Shown here: piece by piece, positions 1-11,566 of the stretch
Position numbering within the stretch: the first letter of the stretch is position 1
Layout: each line of letters opens with the position of its first letter
Program-made: the position numbers and the translations under genes
From: Okapia johnstoni
Lineage: Eukaryota; Chordata; Mammalia; Artiodactyla; Giraffidae
DNA length: 64,000 nt
NCBI GenBank assembly: GCA_024291935.2
Contig: CM044309.1
Span: forward strand, 2,914,001 to 2,978,000
Direction of reading: 5' to 3'
The notes under the pieces: generated by a model
Databases searched by the model: none
What the model was told of the DNA's origin: nothing
Seen by the model: only the letters and a program-made list of their open reading frames with translations

Positions 1-822
1 GGGAATGAGAAGCCAAATAATTTTCCTAAAGTCCTGCAGTAGCTGAATGATGGCTTCTTAATTGGAAACTTTATCTACACCACAGTATTTATCTTACTAA
101 ATTCTTCATTTTCTTGAGTTGCTAATACCAGTGGGGAAAGGTGGGGGAAAACAGGCTTAAGAACAGAGAAAGACAAATACTGAGAGTTTATCTCATTCTT
201 GTATAAGCATTTCATAAAATGGCTTCCTTAGATAGGCAATTCCACAGTACATTAGTAAGCATACTCATTTTAAAAAGAGGTATTTTAGTGACAGTGGAGT
301 ATAAATTTCTTTCTTCCTAATCTTCCTCACTAAGTGAGGTCCCACTACAACAGATAATAGTAAGAGGATATGAAAGGTGGCAAGAGAAAGTTGGGCTGAC
401 TAGGAACAAATCCCAGGGTTTCTGTTTGTTTTTTAATCTCCCATATCTAACAGGTTGGCTGATAGAGAAGCCTGCAATTCTGAACCATCAAGAGGCACAA
501 ACCAAAAATGCTCCAGGGAAAACCCAGTCTCTCTAGACAAAGGCCTGGGATAAGGGTTGGCCAAGCAGAACCAAAAGCTTTTTGGTAACACATGTTCTTC
601 CTTGATGAAATGCCACATGTGAACACCCTTCCACTCCTCCACAGTGACGATGAGCAGAAGTGGCAGCAGATGGCCCTCACCACTCTCCTTCCCCTGTGCT
701 GTGGTCTCAGCAGAGGGAGTGTGTGCTTCAAGGAGTTGGGATTTTCAGTTACAGCCCATTGACGGCAAGTTCCAACTATCCTCACCCCAATGAGGCATTG
801 GAAGAATGATCTCAGAAAGGAG
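1..822. other. Unassigned sequence left of the first L1
   Basis: No repeat family or exon was recognised with confidence. The part from about 430 to 800 is less AT-rich and has repeat-like texture, and it could be a more 5' part of the L1 that follows, but I cannot name it. The short open frames here have no recognisable motif. A 15-bp palindrome lies at 325-339 (7-bp arms around one base). Confidence 0.4.
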
Positions 823-1375
823 AAAATTAAAAAAAAAAAAAATGATTCTAGAACTACCACATGACCCAGCTAGTCCACTTATGAGTATTTATCTCAAGAA
901 CACAAAATTGGTTTAAAGAGATATCCAAACCCTTATGTTCATTGCATTGTACAATAAACAGAATGTGGAAACAATCTAAATGTCCATGGATGAATTAACG
1001 CATCAAGAAGATTACTGCTTTACTAGCAGTCAAAAAGAATGAAATCTTGTCATTTGTGACAGCGTGGATGGACCTTGAGGGTATTATGCTAAGTTAAATA
1101 AGAGAGACAATACAATATTATTTCACTCATATGTGGAATGTTTTTTAAAAAAGAAAAAAAAATGAACCAACAAAATAAACTCATTAGAGAACAGATTCGT
1201 GGTTACCAGAGAGGAAGGGGAGGTTAAGAGTTGGGCAAAATGTGTAAAGGGAGTCAATGTATGGTGATGAATGGTTACTGGACTTGTGGTCGTGATCACA
1301 CTGTGGTGCATACAGATGTTGAATTACAATGCCATTCACCTGAAACTTACCTAACTCAAAAAAAAAGTGATTTTT
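823..1375 (+). mobile_element. L1 (L1MA-like) 3' fragment: end of ORF2 plus 3' UTR
   Basis: The sequence follows the end of mammalian L1 ORF2 in sense orientation: the stretch for 'actaccacatgacccagc', the 'gtccatggatgaatt' segment and the 'atggaccttgagggtattatgctaag' segment appear in the right order. A 3' UTR with 'ggttaccagagaggaaggggag' and a short A-rich end near 1358-1368 follow. It is 5' truncated and full of stops, so it is a dead copy. Assignment to the L1MA group is from memory of the consensus, and the subfamily is uncertain. Confidence 0.75.
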
Positions 1376-1539
1376 TTTTTTTAAGCCTACAAAGGATATC
1401 CTGAGCAGATCCCCAATTAACCTGACATTGACTCAAATCAAGACCATTCAGATTCTCAGGATTGCCTCCCATTACCACACAACAAACGAGGCAGGCCAGG
1501 ATAGCCCTTTGAAAGGGCCCTGAAATCGAAACGGTCATG

Positions 1540-1940
1540 ACAAGTACACTTCAGAAAAGCAGACCAGGACTTGTGCGTTAAACTTAAGATGACTGCCTGC
1601 TAAAATAGAATATTTAAATAAAATACAGACTCTCATAGTAAACTCATATAGGATGCAACTGAAATCACTCAGCACACAAAAAAAATAAGAAAATGACAAT
1701 TTATAAAAGGGAAGATAATTAACAGATACCAACACAGAGATGACTCAGTTGATAAAATTATCTGACAAAGACTTTAAATAGTCATCACAAAGGTGCCTCA
1801 GTGAAATAGAACAGACAGAAACAGATAATACAATGGTGAAATCCCAAATAATCTGATAATTAGTTTAAATCAAAATGGTCTAAATAACCAACAAAAAATA
1901 TTTACAGAGTCGATTTTTCTAAATGATCAAATTATGTACT
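1540..1940 (+). mobile_element. Old L1 (L1M), 5'/ORF1-proximal part
   Basis: The motif 'ttatctgacaaagacttt' near 1758-1775, followed by 'gtcatcacaaaggtgcctca', matches the ORF1-proximal region of old L1M elements. With the ORF2 and 3' UTR pieces downstream in the same orientation it makes one ancient element of about 4 kb, cut by the Bov-tA insertion that follows. The left boundary is uncertain and could lie as far left as about 1380. Confidence 0.55.
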
Positions 1941-2250
1941 CTCTGATAGCTCAGTTGGTAAAGAATCCGCCTGCAATGCAGGAGAACCCATTTGGATTCC
2001 TGGGTGGGGAAGACCTGCTGGAGAAGCAATAGGTTACCCACTCCAGTATTCTTGGGCTTCCCTTGTGGCTCAGCTGGGAAAGAATTCGTCTGCAGTGTGG
2101 GAGACCTGGGTTCGATCCCTGGGTTGGAAAGATCCTCTGGAGAAGGGAAAGGCTACCTACTCCAGTATTCTGGCCTGGAGAATTCCATGGACTGTATGGT
2201 CCATAGGACCGCAGAGTCAGACACAGCTGAGTGACTTTCACTTCACTTCA
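1941..2250 (+). mobile_element. Bov-tA2-type SINE, dimeric
   Basis: Two tandem tRNA-Glu-derived heads are visible ('gatagctcagttggtaaag' at 1944 and 'ggctcagctgggaaagaa' at 2067). The second is followed by the Bov-A-type body ending 'gagtcagacacagctgagtgac' and a short 'cacttcacttca' tail. The dimeric form is a ruminant-specific Bov-tA architecture. It interrupts the old L1 and is clearly less diverged than its host. The tRNA-like head is not a functional tRNA gene. Confidence 0.93.
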
Positions 2251-2256
2251 GTTTAA

Positions 2257-5200
2257 GGAACTTATGTCAAATATAAAGATACAGCATAAATAGGTTAAAT
2301 GTACAAAAACGGGAGACATACTATGCAACAAACATTAGTTGTTTTTCTAAAAGCAGAGGTAGCAATATTAAGAACAAATAAATATAACTTCAATGCAAGT
2401 AAATAATCAAGAAGAAAGAGGTTCTTGATTATTACATAAAGATAAAATAACATAATGATAAAATTTCAATGTTTCAAAACCATCTAGTGATCCTAACTAT
2501 TTTACTTCTAAATAATAATAAGTGAAAACTGATAGAGCTACCAGGAGAAATAAAGAAATTCAAAATTGCAGTTGGTATTTTCAATAACCTTCTATCTTCA
2601 ACTGATATAGCTTCTCGACAGGAAATCTACAAAGATAAAGAGGAAATCAACAGCAGCATCTGCAGATATGATCTGATAGATATTTACAGAACATTCTACC
2701 TTAAAAGAGCAAGATAAGTATTTGTCTCAAAATTATACCAAACATTCACAAAGATAGATGACATTCTGGGCCATAAAACCCACTTTAACATTTAAAAAGA
2801 GCTGAAATAATGCAAAATATGTTCTCAAAAAGTCGGGAACATCAAATTAGATTAAAAAAAAATAAAAGCAATGGAGTGGTGTCTAAGATTGATGATTACT
2901 AGTCAGACTAATCAGCCACAAAAAAAGAAAACAGTACAGATCATTAAAAAAAGGAATGGGAGAGGTGGTGTGATATGTACAAATTGTGCATATATTATAA
3001 GGTTAATAAAATAACTATGACACATTTTAGAACGTGATGAAATGAAATGGATGGTCTTAAAATGTACATATTTCCCAAATAATATTTCTGTATGTAAAAA
3101 ATGGATGAAGTTTGCACTTAAAAATATTTCCACAAAGAAAATTTTAGCACCAAATGTCTTCAGTGTAGAATTCTGCCAAACATTTCTAGAAAATTGATGA
3201 GGCTTAATACTACTCAACTCACTTTGGGGACTGACATTACTCTAATGTCCAAACCAGATAAAGACATTACAAGGAAAAATACACCTTGATACACTTCTGG
3301 AAATAGATGCAAAAATTTTTATCAAAATTTACCAACCCAACACAGCTACATTTTTTTTTTAAAAAGAAAGTACATTGTGACCAATTGGAGTTTATTTCAG
3401 GATGTCAAGTTTTATTTAACATTAAAAGATCAATGAAATAAATTGCTGTGTAAACAAACTAAGCAACAACAACATAAGGTCACCTCAACAGATGCAAAAA
3501 TATTGATAAAATTATACTTCCATTCCCTATAAAATATATTGATATATAAGAAAAGAGGGGAATTTTCTCCACTTGTAAAAGGGTATGAATAAAAGATCCT
3601 ACAGTTATTATCATACCTAAATGTGAAAGACTGAATATTTTCCTCCTAAAATCACAAAAATATGTAGAATGTGCACCCCCAGTATTTCTATTCAACAATG
3701 TACTGGCCATTGTAGACAAACCACTGGACAAGAAATTGAAAAGGAAGAAATAAACTCGTCTTATTTTAGAATGAATGATCATATCTTCAAAAATGTTCCT
3801 AGGACTAATTTAGCAAGGCTGAAGTTTACAAGGCCAATATGCAAAAAACAATTGCACTTCTACCTGCTAGCAGCAATTGAGCAGAAATTGAAATAAAATA
3901 ATGTCGTTTAAATGACAGTGCCATTTAAACAATGTCATTTAAAATGACATTAAACATGGAATGCTTGGTGATAAATCTAACAAAATTGTTCAAACTTGTA
4001 CTCTGAAAATTATAAAACATTGCTGAAAAAGATTTTAAAATTGAAGTAAATGAACATATATGCTGTATACCTCAATCAGAATGTTAAGCTGTTAATCCTA
4101 CCTGAATATTTCTGCAGATTTATGGATTCTATACAATCCCAATCAAATTTCAAACAGGCATTTTGGTGCTACTTTATAAGCTGATTCAAAAATTCATATG
4201 TAGATAAAAAAGAACTTAAACTAGATAACACAATGTTGAAAAAGAACAACGTTGGAAGATACACCCTGTTTGAGTTTGAGACCTGTTGTAAAACTTTAGT
4301 AATCAGGACAGTATGGACCTGGCATAAAGGAAAGAGAAATCAATGATACAAAATAGAACCATACCAATTTGGACAAATGATTAACAGAAGTTCAAGGCAC
4401 TTTCTGGGATTAAAAAACGAGTTTTTCTATAAGTGATGTTAGAACAATTAAATATCTATATGCAAAAAAGGGTTGATATGTACTTCACACGATATACAAA
4501 AAATAAGTAATAATTTGCCTTATATCCAAATATAAAGACAAAAATTCTGCAACTGATGGAAGGAAAGATATTAGAAAATTTTTTAAATAAATATTCTTTA
4601 GAGGCAACATCAAACGCATGACCCATAAGACAAATTGAAAAACTAGACTATAACAAAATAAATACATGTTCTTTATGAAAACTATTCTTAACAGAATGAA
4701 AAAAAATGTAGCTACAAAGTGAATTAAAATACTTAAAAATTACAAATTTGATAAATGCCATATTATGAATATATGAAGACTTCTTAAAACTCAATAATAA
4801 GAGAATAAACAACCAAAATTTAAAAATTAGAAAAGCATTTGAATAATTACTTCATTGATAATGATATATAGATGGCAAATAATCACAGGTGAAACATATT
4901 CATCATCATAAATCATCAGGGAAATGCAAATTAAAACTACAAAATGATAACTCTACATACTATTTGAATGTCTAAGACCAAGAAAACTAAACATACCAAA
5001 GCTTGGTAAACCTACAGAGCAAATGAAACTCTCATACAAACACTAGTGGATATGGTGCAACAACTTTGGAAAATAATCTGAGTCTGGCAGTTTTCGTAAA
5101 CTGTTAAACATATACTAACCTCATAATCCTGATATTCCACTCCTAGATATTACCTAAGAAAATATCTTAGGTTAATGCATAAGTAAATGTAATACATTAA

Positions 5201-5575
5201 TATGGAATACTATTCAGCAGTATGAAGGAATATACTATTATTATACTTAGCAACATAAATCTCAAAAAATGAGAGAAATAACATAAAGAATAAAGAGCAA
5301 ATATTTTATAATTATTTTTCTGTAAAATTCTAAACAGACAAAACAATGTATAGTGACCGAAATCAGATTAGCAGCTGCTGCAGGATACGACAGAAAGGGG
5401 AAGGGAGGGAGGATTTCTAAAGACCATAAGGGATTTTGGAAGATGATAGATCCATCATCAACTTGATTGTGGCACTGACTTCACATGTGAAAATATCAAA
5501 TTTTACTCTTTCAATATGTGTAGTGACTTGCATGTCAATTACGTACCAATAAAATGTTAAGAAAAATAATTTGTA
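2257..5575 (+). mobile_element. Old L1 (L1M) ORF2 and 3' UTR, heavily degraded
   Basis: Degenerate but ordered L1 ORF2 landmarks are visible: the endonuclease-region segment at 2530-2780 ('gatagagctaccaggagaaat', then 'attctgggccataaaacc'), the reverse-transcriptase region near 3420-3660 ('ctcaacagatgcaaaaatat', 'gtgaaagactgaatattttcc'), and the C-terminal and 3' UTR parts at 4900-5570 ('ggaatactattcagcagtatgaagg', ending near 'ccaataaaatgttaag'). No open frame spans any domain, so the copy has long been inactive. It is the largest old repeat in the window. An 8-bp-arm hairpin at 5152-5172 lies in its 3' part. Confidence 0.75.
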
Positions 5576-5579
5576 AGAT

Positions 5580-6596
5580 TTCTAGGATGTGCAGATCAAA
5601 TTAAGGTGGGTCAACCTGATATGTAACAGACAGTGCAAGTCTTTCAACACGGAGCGAAAGCTTACTGTCAGCGGATCAGCATCACTATATTAAAACAGGT
5701 GTCATGGAATGTCAGGGAGAGTCAGGTATGGCAGTAACTACAGGAAGTGTCAGCAAGAACAGCTGAGGCCCTGAGGCTGTTAATGCCAGTGTGTCAAGTT
5801 CAAGGGAAAAGCTTGAGTTGGTTTCACATCAGTGTCGTCATTATCCAGCATGAAAGTGCTCCAACTCACCTCCCACCAACCCATTTCACTCTCCTATCCA
5901 ATTATTAAATCTCTTATAGGAAGAATTTATTTTTATTACTATTGAGCCTAAAGATTTTTTAAAACATGATCTTTAATTAGTGTGCTTATATTTTTGAAAA
6001 CTAATATTTTAACTGATAATTGTTATCTCCAAGTTGAACAAAATTTGAACCTTTTGTATAACTACCTTCTTTCAAAGAAAAAATAGGCTTTTTTTGTTTG
6101 TTTGCTTTGTTTTTCACAGATATTACTTTAGGCAGTTATGCTGAGAAAGAGCTTCACAAATGGGAAACGATGTAATGGTATTTGGAAAAGTTATAGATCA
6201 GTCAAATGTTTTTAAAGTGATAAGGCCTTAACCCCATTAAAAATTGATTCTTTTAAAGACAGTTGCTTTGAGAATATATAAGCAACTTTGAATGATAGAA
6301 GTGCTGTCTTAAACACTTCCCTTCCATCTGTGTATAATAGAAGTGTATTGATTGCTCCTTGCCATCTATATTTTTGATCACCTCTTTACAACCAACAGGA
6401 TGGCACAGTGTCACTTTCAACACTGTTCCTCCACGATCACTAAATCAGACTGCAAAATGAGCTGGCCCCTGGGAGAATGGATAACTTCAGTGAAAAAGAC
6501 AAGGGCAACTCAGAGACATGACTTTAACGTTCTGACATGTCTGTTATAATGACAGAGCAACAAATATCCTAGAGAAATAGACTTTTAATATCATAT
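5580..6596. other. Unassigned AT-rich sequence
   Basis: About 1 kb with no repeat family or exon recognised. It contains a T-rich patch with 'tttg' repetition near 6092-6116. The only longer frame (6352-6549) has no recognisable domain. Confidence 0.4.
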
Positions 6597-6607
6597 ATAA
6601 TATCACT

Positions 6608-6679
6608 ATTATACAGAGGACCCTGGCAGGCTACAGTCCATGGGGTCACAAAGAGTCGGACATGACTGAGCAATTAAGC
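6608..6679 (+). mobile_element. Bov-tA SINE, 72-bp 5'-truncated insertion with 11-bp TSD
   Basis: Only the SINE 3' part is present: 'gaccctggcaggctacagtcc' through 'gtcggacatgactgagcaatt'. It is flanked by a perfect 11-bp direct repeat, ATAATATCACT, at 6597-6607 and 6680-6690. This shows a single complete retroposition event that was 5' truncated at insertion, not a deletion remnant. The perfect duplication indicates a fairly young age. Confidence 0.9.
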
Positions 6680-6699
6680 ATAATATCACTCACACGTTT

Positions 6700-7667
6700 A
6701 GAAATCATAATCACATATTTCAATTTCTCTTTATCTTCCTGGATTCTGAGAATTTTCTCTTAAAATTGAAGTGCAAGCTAAGTCATAGGTATAATGGAGA
6801 AAAAATTAAGAAAAGTTGAAACAAAAAGGAAAACTAATAAAGCACCAACCTAAGTGGAAGAAAGTGGGATGGTCAAATTAAAGGCCAGACTCCTAGGAGC
6901 TCAGTGTGGTCACAGCACCCTCCACTTGGAGTCCTAAGACTCCACATTTGACTGCTATCAATTGTGTTCCTTCAGCTTCTCATCTATGAAATGGTAAATC
7001 TGTGTATGTAATGCATTATGTTTTTATGCAGATCAAAATAAGTGTGAAATATAAGTGCTATTAAGTTTTATAAATAAGATGTTGTGTAATAAATATTGAA
7101 AATTCATAGTCTCACATATCAACAATCTCGATATAGTACAATGTAACTATTTTTTAAACTTCTCTTTATTAATAATGAAAAGTTCAATTGTTATTTTCCT
7201 ACTCAAATGGTATTAATGGACAAACTTCTCTGCTCCTGAGAATAGGTAAAAGCAGCAGTAGTAGCTCCAAAATCCCTCTATAGGACACCCTTGGTAGCGG
7301 GAACCTGATGAGAAAGTATAGTTGAAAGGTAGGAGCTCGATGGTTTGTCTTATCCCAAATCTTCATTTCATGTATATGAATGCTAATTAGGTTGCATGTT
7401 TATTTTGAGTAGAAGTGGTTATCCAAAGGTGGCTTTAGATGGTGGAGAAAGCACACAATGATGGAAACTGTGATCATGAGTCAACTGCACACTCCCAATT
7501 CCACTGGATTCTACCCTCCTCAACGACCCCTCTCCCAACATACACACACCAATACTCTTTAGTGAGACCACTTCTTGAGAGCACAGTCAGTACACAGGAC
7601 ATAGATACTAAGAATTCAATGCTCAAAACATCAGGATATGATAGTTAATTTTTAGTGGCAGTGTAAA
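6700..7667. other. Unassigned sequence, possible MIR trace
   Basis: Mostly AT-rich with no exon recognised. Around 6950-7080 the segment 'cagcttctcatctatgaaatgg' and what follows resembles a MIR core in sense orientation, but too weakly to annotate separately. A 69-residue frame at 7439-7648 shows no motif. Confidence 0.35.
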
Positions 7668-7676
7668 TTTCAAAAA

Positions 7677-7894
7677 GGGCTTCCCTGGTGGCTCAGTGGT
7701 AAGGAATCTGCCTGCCAAGCAGGGAATGTGGGTTCTGTCCCTGAGCTGGGAATATTCCCTGGAGGAGGAAATGGTAACCCATTCCAGTATTCTTGTGTGG
7801 GAAATCTCATGGACAGAGGAGCCTGGCAGGTTATAGTCTGTGGGGTCACAAAGAGTCAGATATGACTTAGTAACTGAGCATACCACTTGTTACC
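7677..7894 (+). mobile_element. Bov-tA SINE, full head to tail
   Basis: It starts with the canonical 'gggcttccctggtggctcag' head at 7678, runs through 'gaggagcctggcaggttatag' and ends near 'gacttagtaactgagca'. The 9-bp sequence TTTCAAAAA occurs at 7668-7676 and 7895-7903 and is a plausible target-site duplication. The frame on the minus strand here is an antisense shadow of the SINE. Confidence 0.93.
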
Positions 7895-7903
7895 TTTCAA
7901 AAA

Positions 7904-9314
7904 TCCAAGCATTTTCCCTCTAGTCTCCATTCTTCAACAATACAAATTTATTTTGACTTTAGCAAAGATGGGAAAGTCAGATCAACAATAAGCATTGCTT
8001 TAGATCCTGCACCAATTCATCATGAGGCGTTCCTTCTGTCAGTCAAGTAGAATTAGAATTATTACTCACAGTCAATTTTTCTAGAGACTTCAATTATTCC
8101 ATATATTACACCCTAAAAAAATGTTCATCATTTTACCGGCAGAGTCCCTTAAGTGATTCAATCAATGGAACAAATCATTAGTGGTGATTATGATAACCTA
8201 CAATTTAGAACACAAAGTTGAAGAACAACTTTCTAAAAGTTCTCAGAAAATGCAGTGTGATACAATACAGCTGTAAGACATTTAAATATGTCATTAAATC
8301 AGCTAGCTATACAAGTTGTGGGTGTGTGGGAAGAAATGGTGCACATCACTCACAATAAAAATTTAGCTTTAATTATTTAATAATCTGGCTTTAATTTGAA
8401 GTAAATTAGGTAATCTTTGATGGTGACAAGTATGTCTTTATATTTATGTTTTGATATGATAATGATAAATAGGTTTTTATTCCATGAGCCTATATTAATC
8501 CTTGCTTGGAAACAATCATGGAAATCATGTTTCTATAGGGACCAGAATAGTCCAAGTCAGCCTCTGTGCCCAGGAAAAGGATCTGAACTCTGTTCTCTGG
8601 AGAGCAGCTAATATGGCTGAATAACTCAATCACTGATTCATTGATATTCCTTCCCTGACTGGGTATGAGTCCATCCAGGCAGTGGTAAACTCCAGAGACT
8701 ATGGAGAATTGGGGATGTATCATAATAATTGTTTCCTCAGGGATTCAAACCAGTACTTAAGACCAGTATTTTCCTTAGCTAACACCTAACTTCAACTACG
8801 GAAAACTAAAATCTTAATCCATTAAATGACTGAGTAGATATAGCTATGGGCAGACGTGCAATAACCAGTCAACTTTGGCTTCCATTTGTCTCTCAACTGG
8901 ATTTAAGTCAGAGGCAAGATGCCTGTGAGGACAATGAAGGTTAAGCCTCAGGCACCCTCACTCGTGTGAGCCTCTTCCCAGGAAGGAGAGTTGTCCTAGA
9001 AAAAGCTAGTGATGACACTGTTGCTGCACCAGCCTGTGGTCTAGCCAGCCCTGGTGGTGTTTTCTAGCTTTCAGGCCAGCGTTACCCACTGTCAGTGACA
9101 ACCTATCCCTATCGACTCCATCAAGCATCAAGATGCTTGAATCCCAAAGCTAGCGGAAGACCTCAGTCTGCTCCTTGCTTCTGGTAGAGAGCGGGAGATG
9201 GTCCTGGTTTCACAACCATCCCGTCTTACACACAGTCTCGCTCTAAAACCTGAGAACTGAACAGCACAGTAGATGTGGCAAAGATGGAGCTGCTGAAGCA
9301 CCAAGTGTTAGCGC
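7904..9314. other. Unassigned sequence, becoming less AT-rich to the right
   Basis: No named repeat or exon was recognised. From about 8880 the composition shifts to higher GC with several CpGs, up to the BovB insertion at 9315. The same character resumes at 9692-9840, so the BovB appears to split one older unit. I looked for a processed pseudogene but could not match a protein family. Confidence 0.4.
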
Positions 9315-9691
9315 CCAGTTTAGTTCAGTCGCTCAGTCGTGTCCGACTCTTTGTGACCCCGTGGACTGCAGCACGTCAGGCCTCCCTGTCCAACACCAAC
9401 TCCCGGAGTTTACTCAAACTCATGTCCATAGAGTCTGTGATGCCATCCAGCCATCTCATCCTCTGTCGTCCCCTTCTCCTCCCGCCTTCAATCTTTCCCA
9501 GCATCAGGGTCTTTTCAAATGAGTCAGCTCTTCACATCAGGTGGCCAAAATACTGTAGTTTCAGCTTCAGCATCAGTCCTTCCAATGAACACCTAGGACT
9601 GACCTCCTTTAGGATGGACTGGTTGGATCTCCTTGCAGTCCAAGGGACTCTCAAGAGTCTTCTCCAACACCACAGTCAAAAGCATCAATTC
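9315..9691 (-). mobile_element. BovB LINE 3' fragment
   Basis: Antisense BovB: 'agttcagtcgctcagtcgtg' at the left is the reverse complement of the BovB 3' terminus, and the fragment ends at 'aaagcatcaatt', about 375 bp into the element. It is a typical 5'-truncated insertion. The 166-residue open frame on the plus strand (9275-9775) is the antisense mirror of the BovB C-terminal coding region and is not a gene. Confidence 0.93.
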
Positions 9692-10620
9692 TGTGGCCCA
9701 AGAGGGCCTAATATGCTGGAATTCTTGGAAGCATCCCCCTGGCAAGAGACTGACCGTCACCTGACAAAGAACTGAAGGAGATACAAATGCAGCATCACCA
9801 ATAAGGAGCTGTGAAACTGGAAGAAAAGTTTCCAAATGATCAATAGTAATAACAATGATAATAATTCAATAAATGATACCAGAAGAAATAGTGTACCATC
9901 TTTCCATGATTTTAATTAACAATGTTAATTGACTTGTCATTCAACATGAAGACCAACGACCTGAAACGAATTATGAAGAGCATTACCAATGTGGGTCAGA
10001 GAGATGCTTTTTATGTTACTGTTCTCAGCTTTCTAAAAGTTATGTTTTGTGATTTTTTTTCTCATTGTAAGTAAATATTCCTTGGCATATTTAATTTTTC
10101 ACTCCTACTTTACTTTTGTTTTATGTTTGTTACTGAACACATTCCAGGCCCACAAAACCCAGGTTAGTTCCAGTGTTAGTGCATATTCTACGGATATGAA
10201 TGGCAGATGGAGTGTCTTTTCATGTGTATAAATCATAGCATTTACAGATTTCTTTTACGTTTCTCAAATGCCATTTGTCACAATATCCCCATAAGTCTCC
10301 TGAATGCTTTCTTTCCTAAACCTCTTTGATTCTAATCTTCTGAATCATCTCCCCGCTACACACGCTCTTATGTGACTCTCACACTGCATTTTGCTGCTGC
10401 TCTGGGCTTCTGCACCTTTGCTTCCACGTTCCTCTTTCCTGGTTCATTTGAGCACCCATTCCCCTCTTCCCCCTCCTAAGTTCTACCTGCTTTCATTTTT
10501 GTCTGATGCCCCCCCTTCAACTTCTAGCCTACGATGCATATTTTTCAAATTTGTTTTCCTTAAAAAGAGAGTCAGGATATTCAGTTTCTGGAATAACTTT
10601 ATCAAAATCACTCAGTTCCC
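9692..10620. other. Unassigned sequence
   Basis: The first 150 bp look like the continuation of the GC-richer unit left of the BovB insertion. The stretch 10390-10520 is C/T-rich ('gcttctgcacctttgcttcc') and may be an old L2-like remnant in antisense, unproven. No exon was recognised. Confidence 0.35.
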
Positions 10621-10629
10621 TTCAAACGT

Positions 10630-10720
10630 AATAAACTGGAGTTTCTGAAGGTGTGGGACCTAGAGTCTACATTTTAACAAGCTGCCCCAGTGATTCTTAT
10701 GCACACTCAGTTTTAGCCCC
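10630..10720 (+). mobile_element. MER5A-like DNA transposon fragment
   Basis: The segment 'gagtctacattttaacaagc' followed by 'tgccccagtgattcttatgcacac' matches the right half of the MER5A (hAT-Charlie) non-autonomous element. It is an old mammal-wide insertion, incomplete on the left. Confidence 0.65.
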
Positions 10721-10723
10721 ACC

Positions 10724-10915
10724 TGTGTGCTTAGTCACCCAGTCGTGTCGGACTCTTTGTGACCCCATGGACTGTAGCCCGCCAGACTCCTCTGTCCATA
10801 GGATTTCCCAGGAGAGAACACTGGAGTGGGTTGCCATTTTCTTCTCCAGGGGATCTTCTTAACCCAAGGATTAAACCTATATCTCCTGCAGTGGAAGGTG
10901 GATTCTTCACCAACA
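10724..10915 (-). mobile_element. Bov-tA SINE, reverse orientation
   Basis: It reads 'gcttagtcacccagtcgtgtcggac' (reverse complement of the SINE 3' end) to 'gtggaaggtggattcttcacc' (reverse complement of the tRNA-like head). The head is partly eroded on the right. It lies between a MER5A fragment and an antisense L1 3' UTR. Confidence 0.92.
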
Positions 10916-10932
10916 AGACACCTGTTGATTAT

Positions 10933-11039
10933 CCATTTTTAAATACAGCAAACTCCCTAACTGTCCCAAACTCCCAGCAACCATTAAGTTCATTTTCTAA
11001 GTCTGTGAGTCTCTTTCTGTTTTGCAAGTTTTAGGTAGG
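10933..11039 (-). mobile_element. L1 3' UTR, antisense, left of the LTR insertion
   Basis: The segment 'aaactccctaactgtcccaaac' through 'ctgtgagtctctttctgttttgcaag' is the antisense L1 3' UTR. It resumes immediately right of the solo LTR at 11567. The LTR therefore inserted into this L1. Confidence 0.8.
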
Positions 11040-11566
11040 AAGTTAGGCATGAGTAATGAGAGATGGCCTAGCCAAAAAGGATGTAGACCTCTAAACCCCA
11101 CTGCAGACTTGCCCCAGGGTGGTCCAGGAGAGCTCACATATATGTTACAGAATAACCAGACTTCTCCAACTCCAGGGCATGTGCCCTTGATGAACAGCTG
11201 TGTCCTCAAATGACCTTAGACAGCCAGTAGCCCATGAAGCAGTCATAAATGTTCTTTACATACATACAGCTGATTATAATAGACTGAATTGTGGGAAAGA
11301 TACACGCAGTATAGCCTGTTGCTATGCAACTTCCAACTTCCAATCAAAATGGTCAGTTCGCACCCACCTATATGAATATGAGAAAGCCCTGTCTTGAGAG
11401 CCCCCACAACTCGTCACTCCACGGCCCACCGTTGTCTGGGCCCACCTCTCCCCTGTGGTGTTCCTTTTGTTCTTTCCTTAATAAACTTGCTTTTGTCACG
11501 GGTGAGGCCTCCAAGAACGGAGGCTCTTGAGGAGGGGTCCTCTTTGACTCTCCCTGTCCGCTAACA
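11040..11566 (+). mobile_element. Solo LTR of an endogenous retrovirus, with TSD GTAGG
   Basis: A 527-bp non-L1 block is embedded in an antisense L1 and flanked by GTAGG at 11035-11039 and 11567-11571. Its 3' end is CTAACA. The 5' end reads AGTTAG, one substitution away from the expected TGTTAG inverted terminus. Internal LTR order is visible: a CCAAT box at 11340-11344, a TATA-like 'ctatatgaat' near 11369, and AATAAA at 11480-11485 followed by a U5-like end. No second LTR or gag/pol/env sequence is nearby, so it is a solo LTR left by recombination. The class is probably ERV1-like, but this is not certain. Confidence 0.8.

Noticed and set aside
1941..2010. tRNA-like sequence as a tRNA gene
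   Set aside because: It is the tRNA-Glu-derived head of a Bov-tA SINE. It has lost the clover-leaf 3' half and recurs at all Bov-tA copies.
9275..9775. 166-residue open frame on the plus strand
   Set aside because: Most of it is the antisense mirror of a BovB C-terminal coding region, and the same peptide pattern recurs at every antisense BovB (25913, 28154, 32467, 33725).
11040..11566. A complete endogenous retrovirus
   Set aside because: Only one LTR is present and no gag, pol or env similarity is seen within several kilobases.
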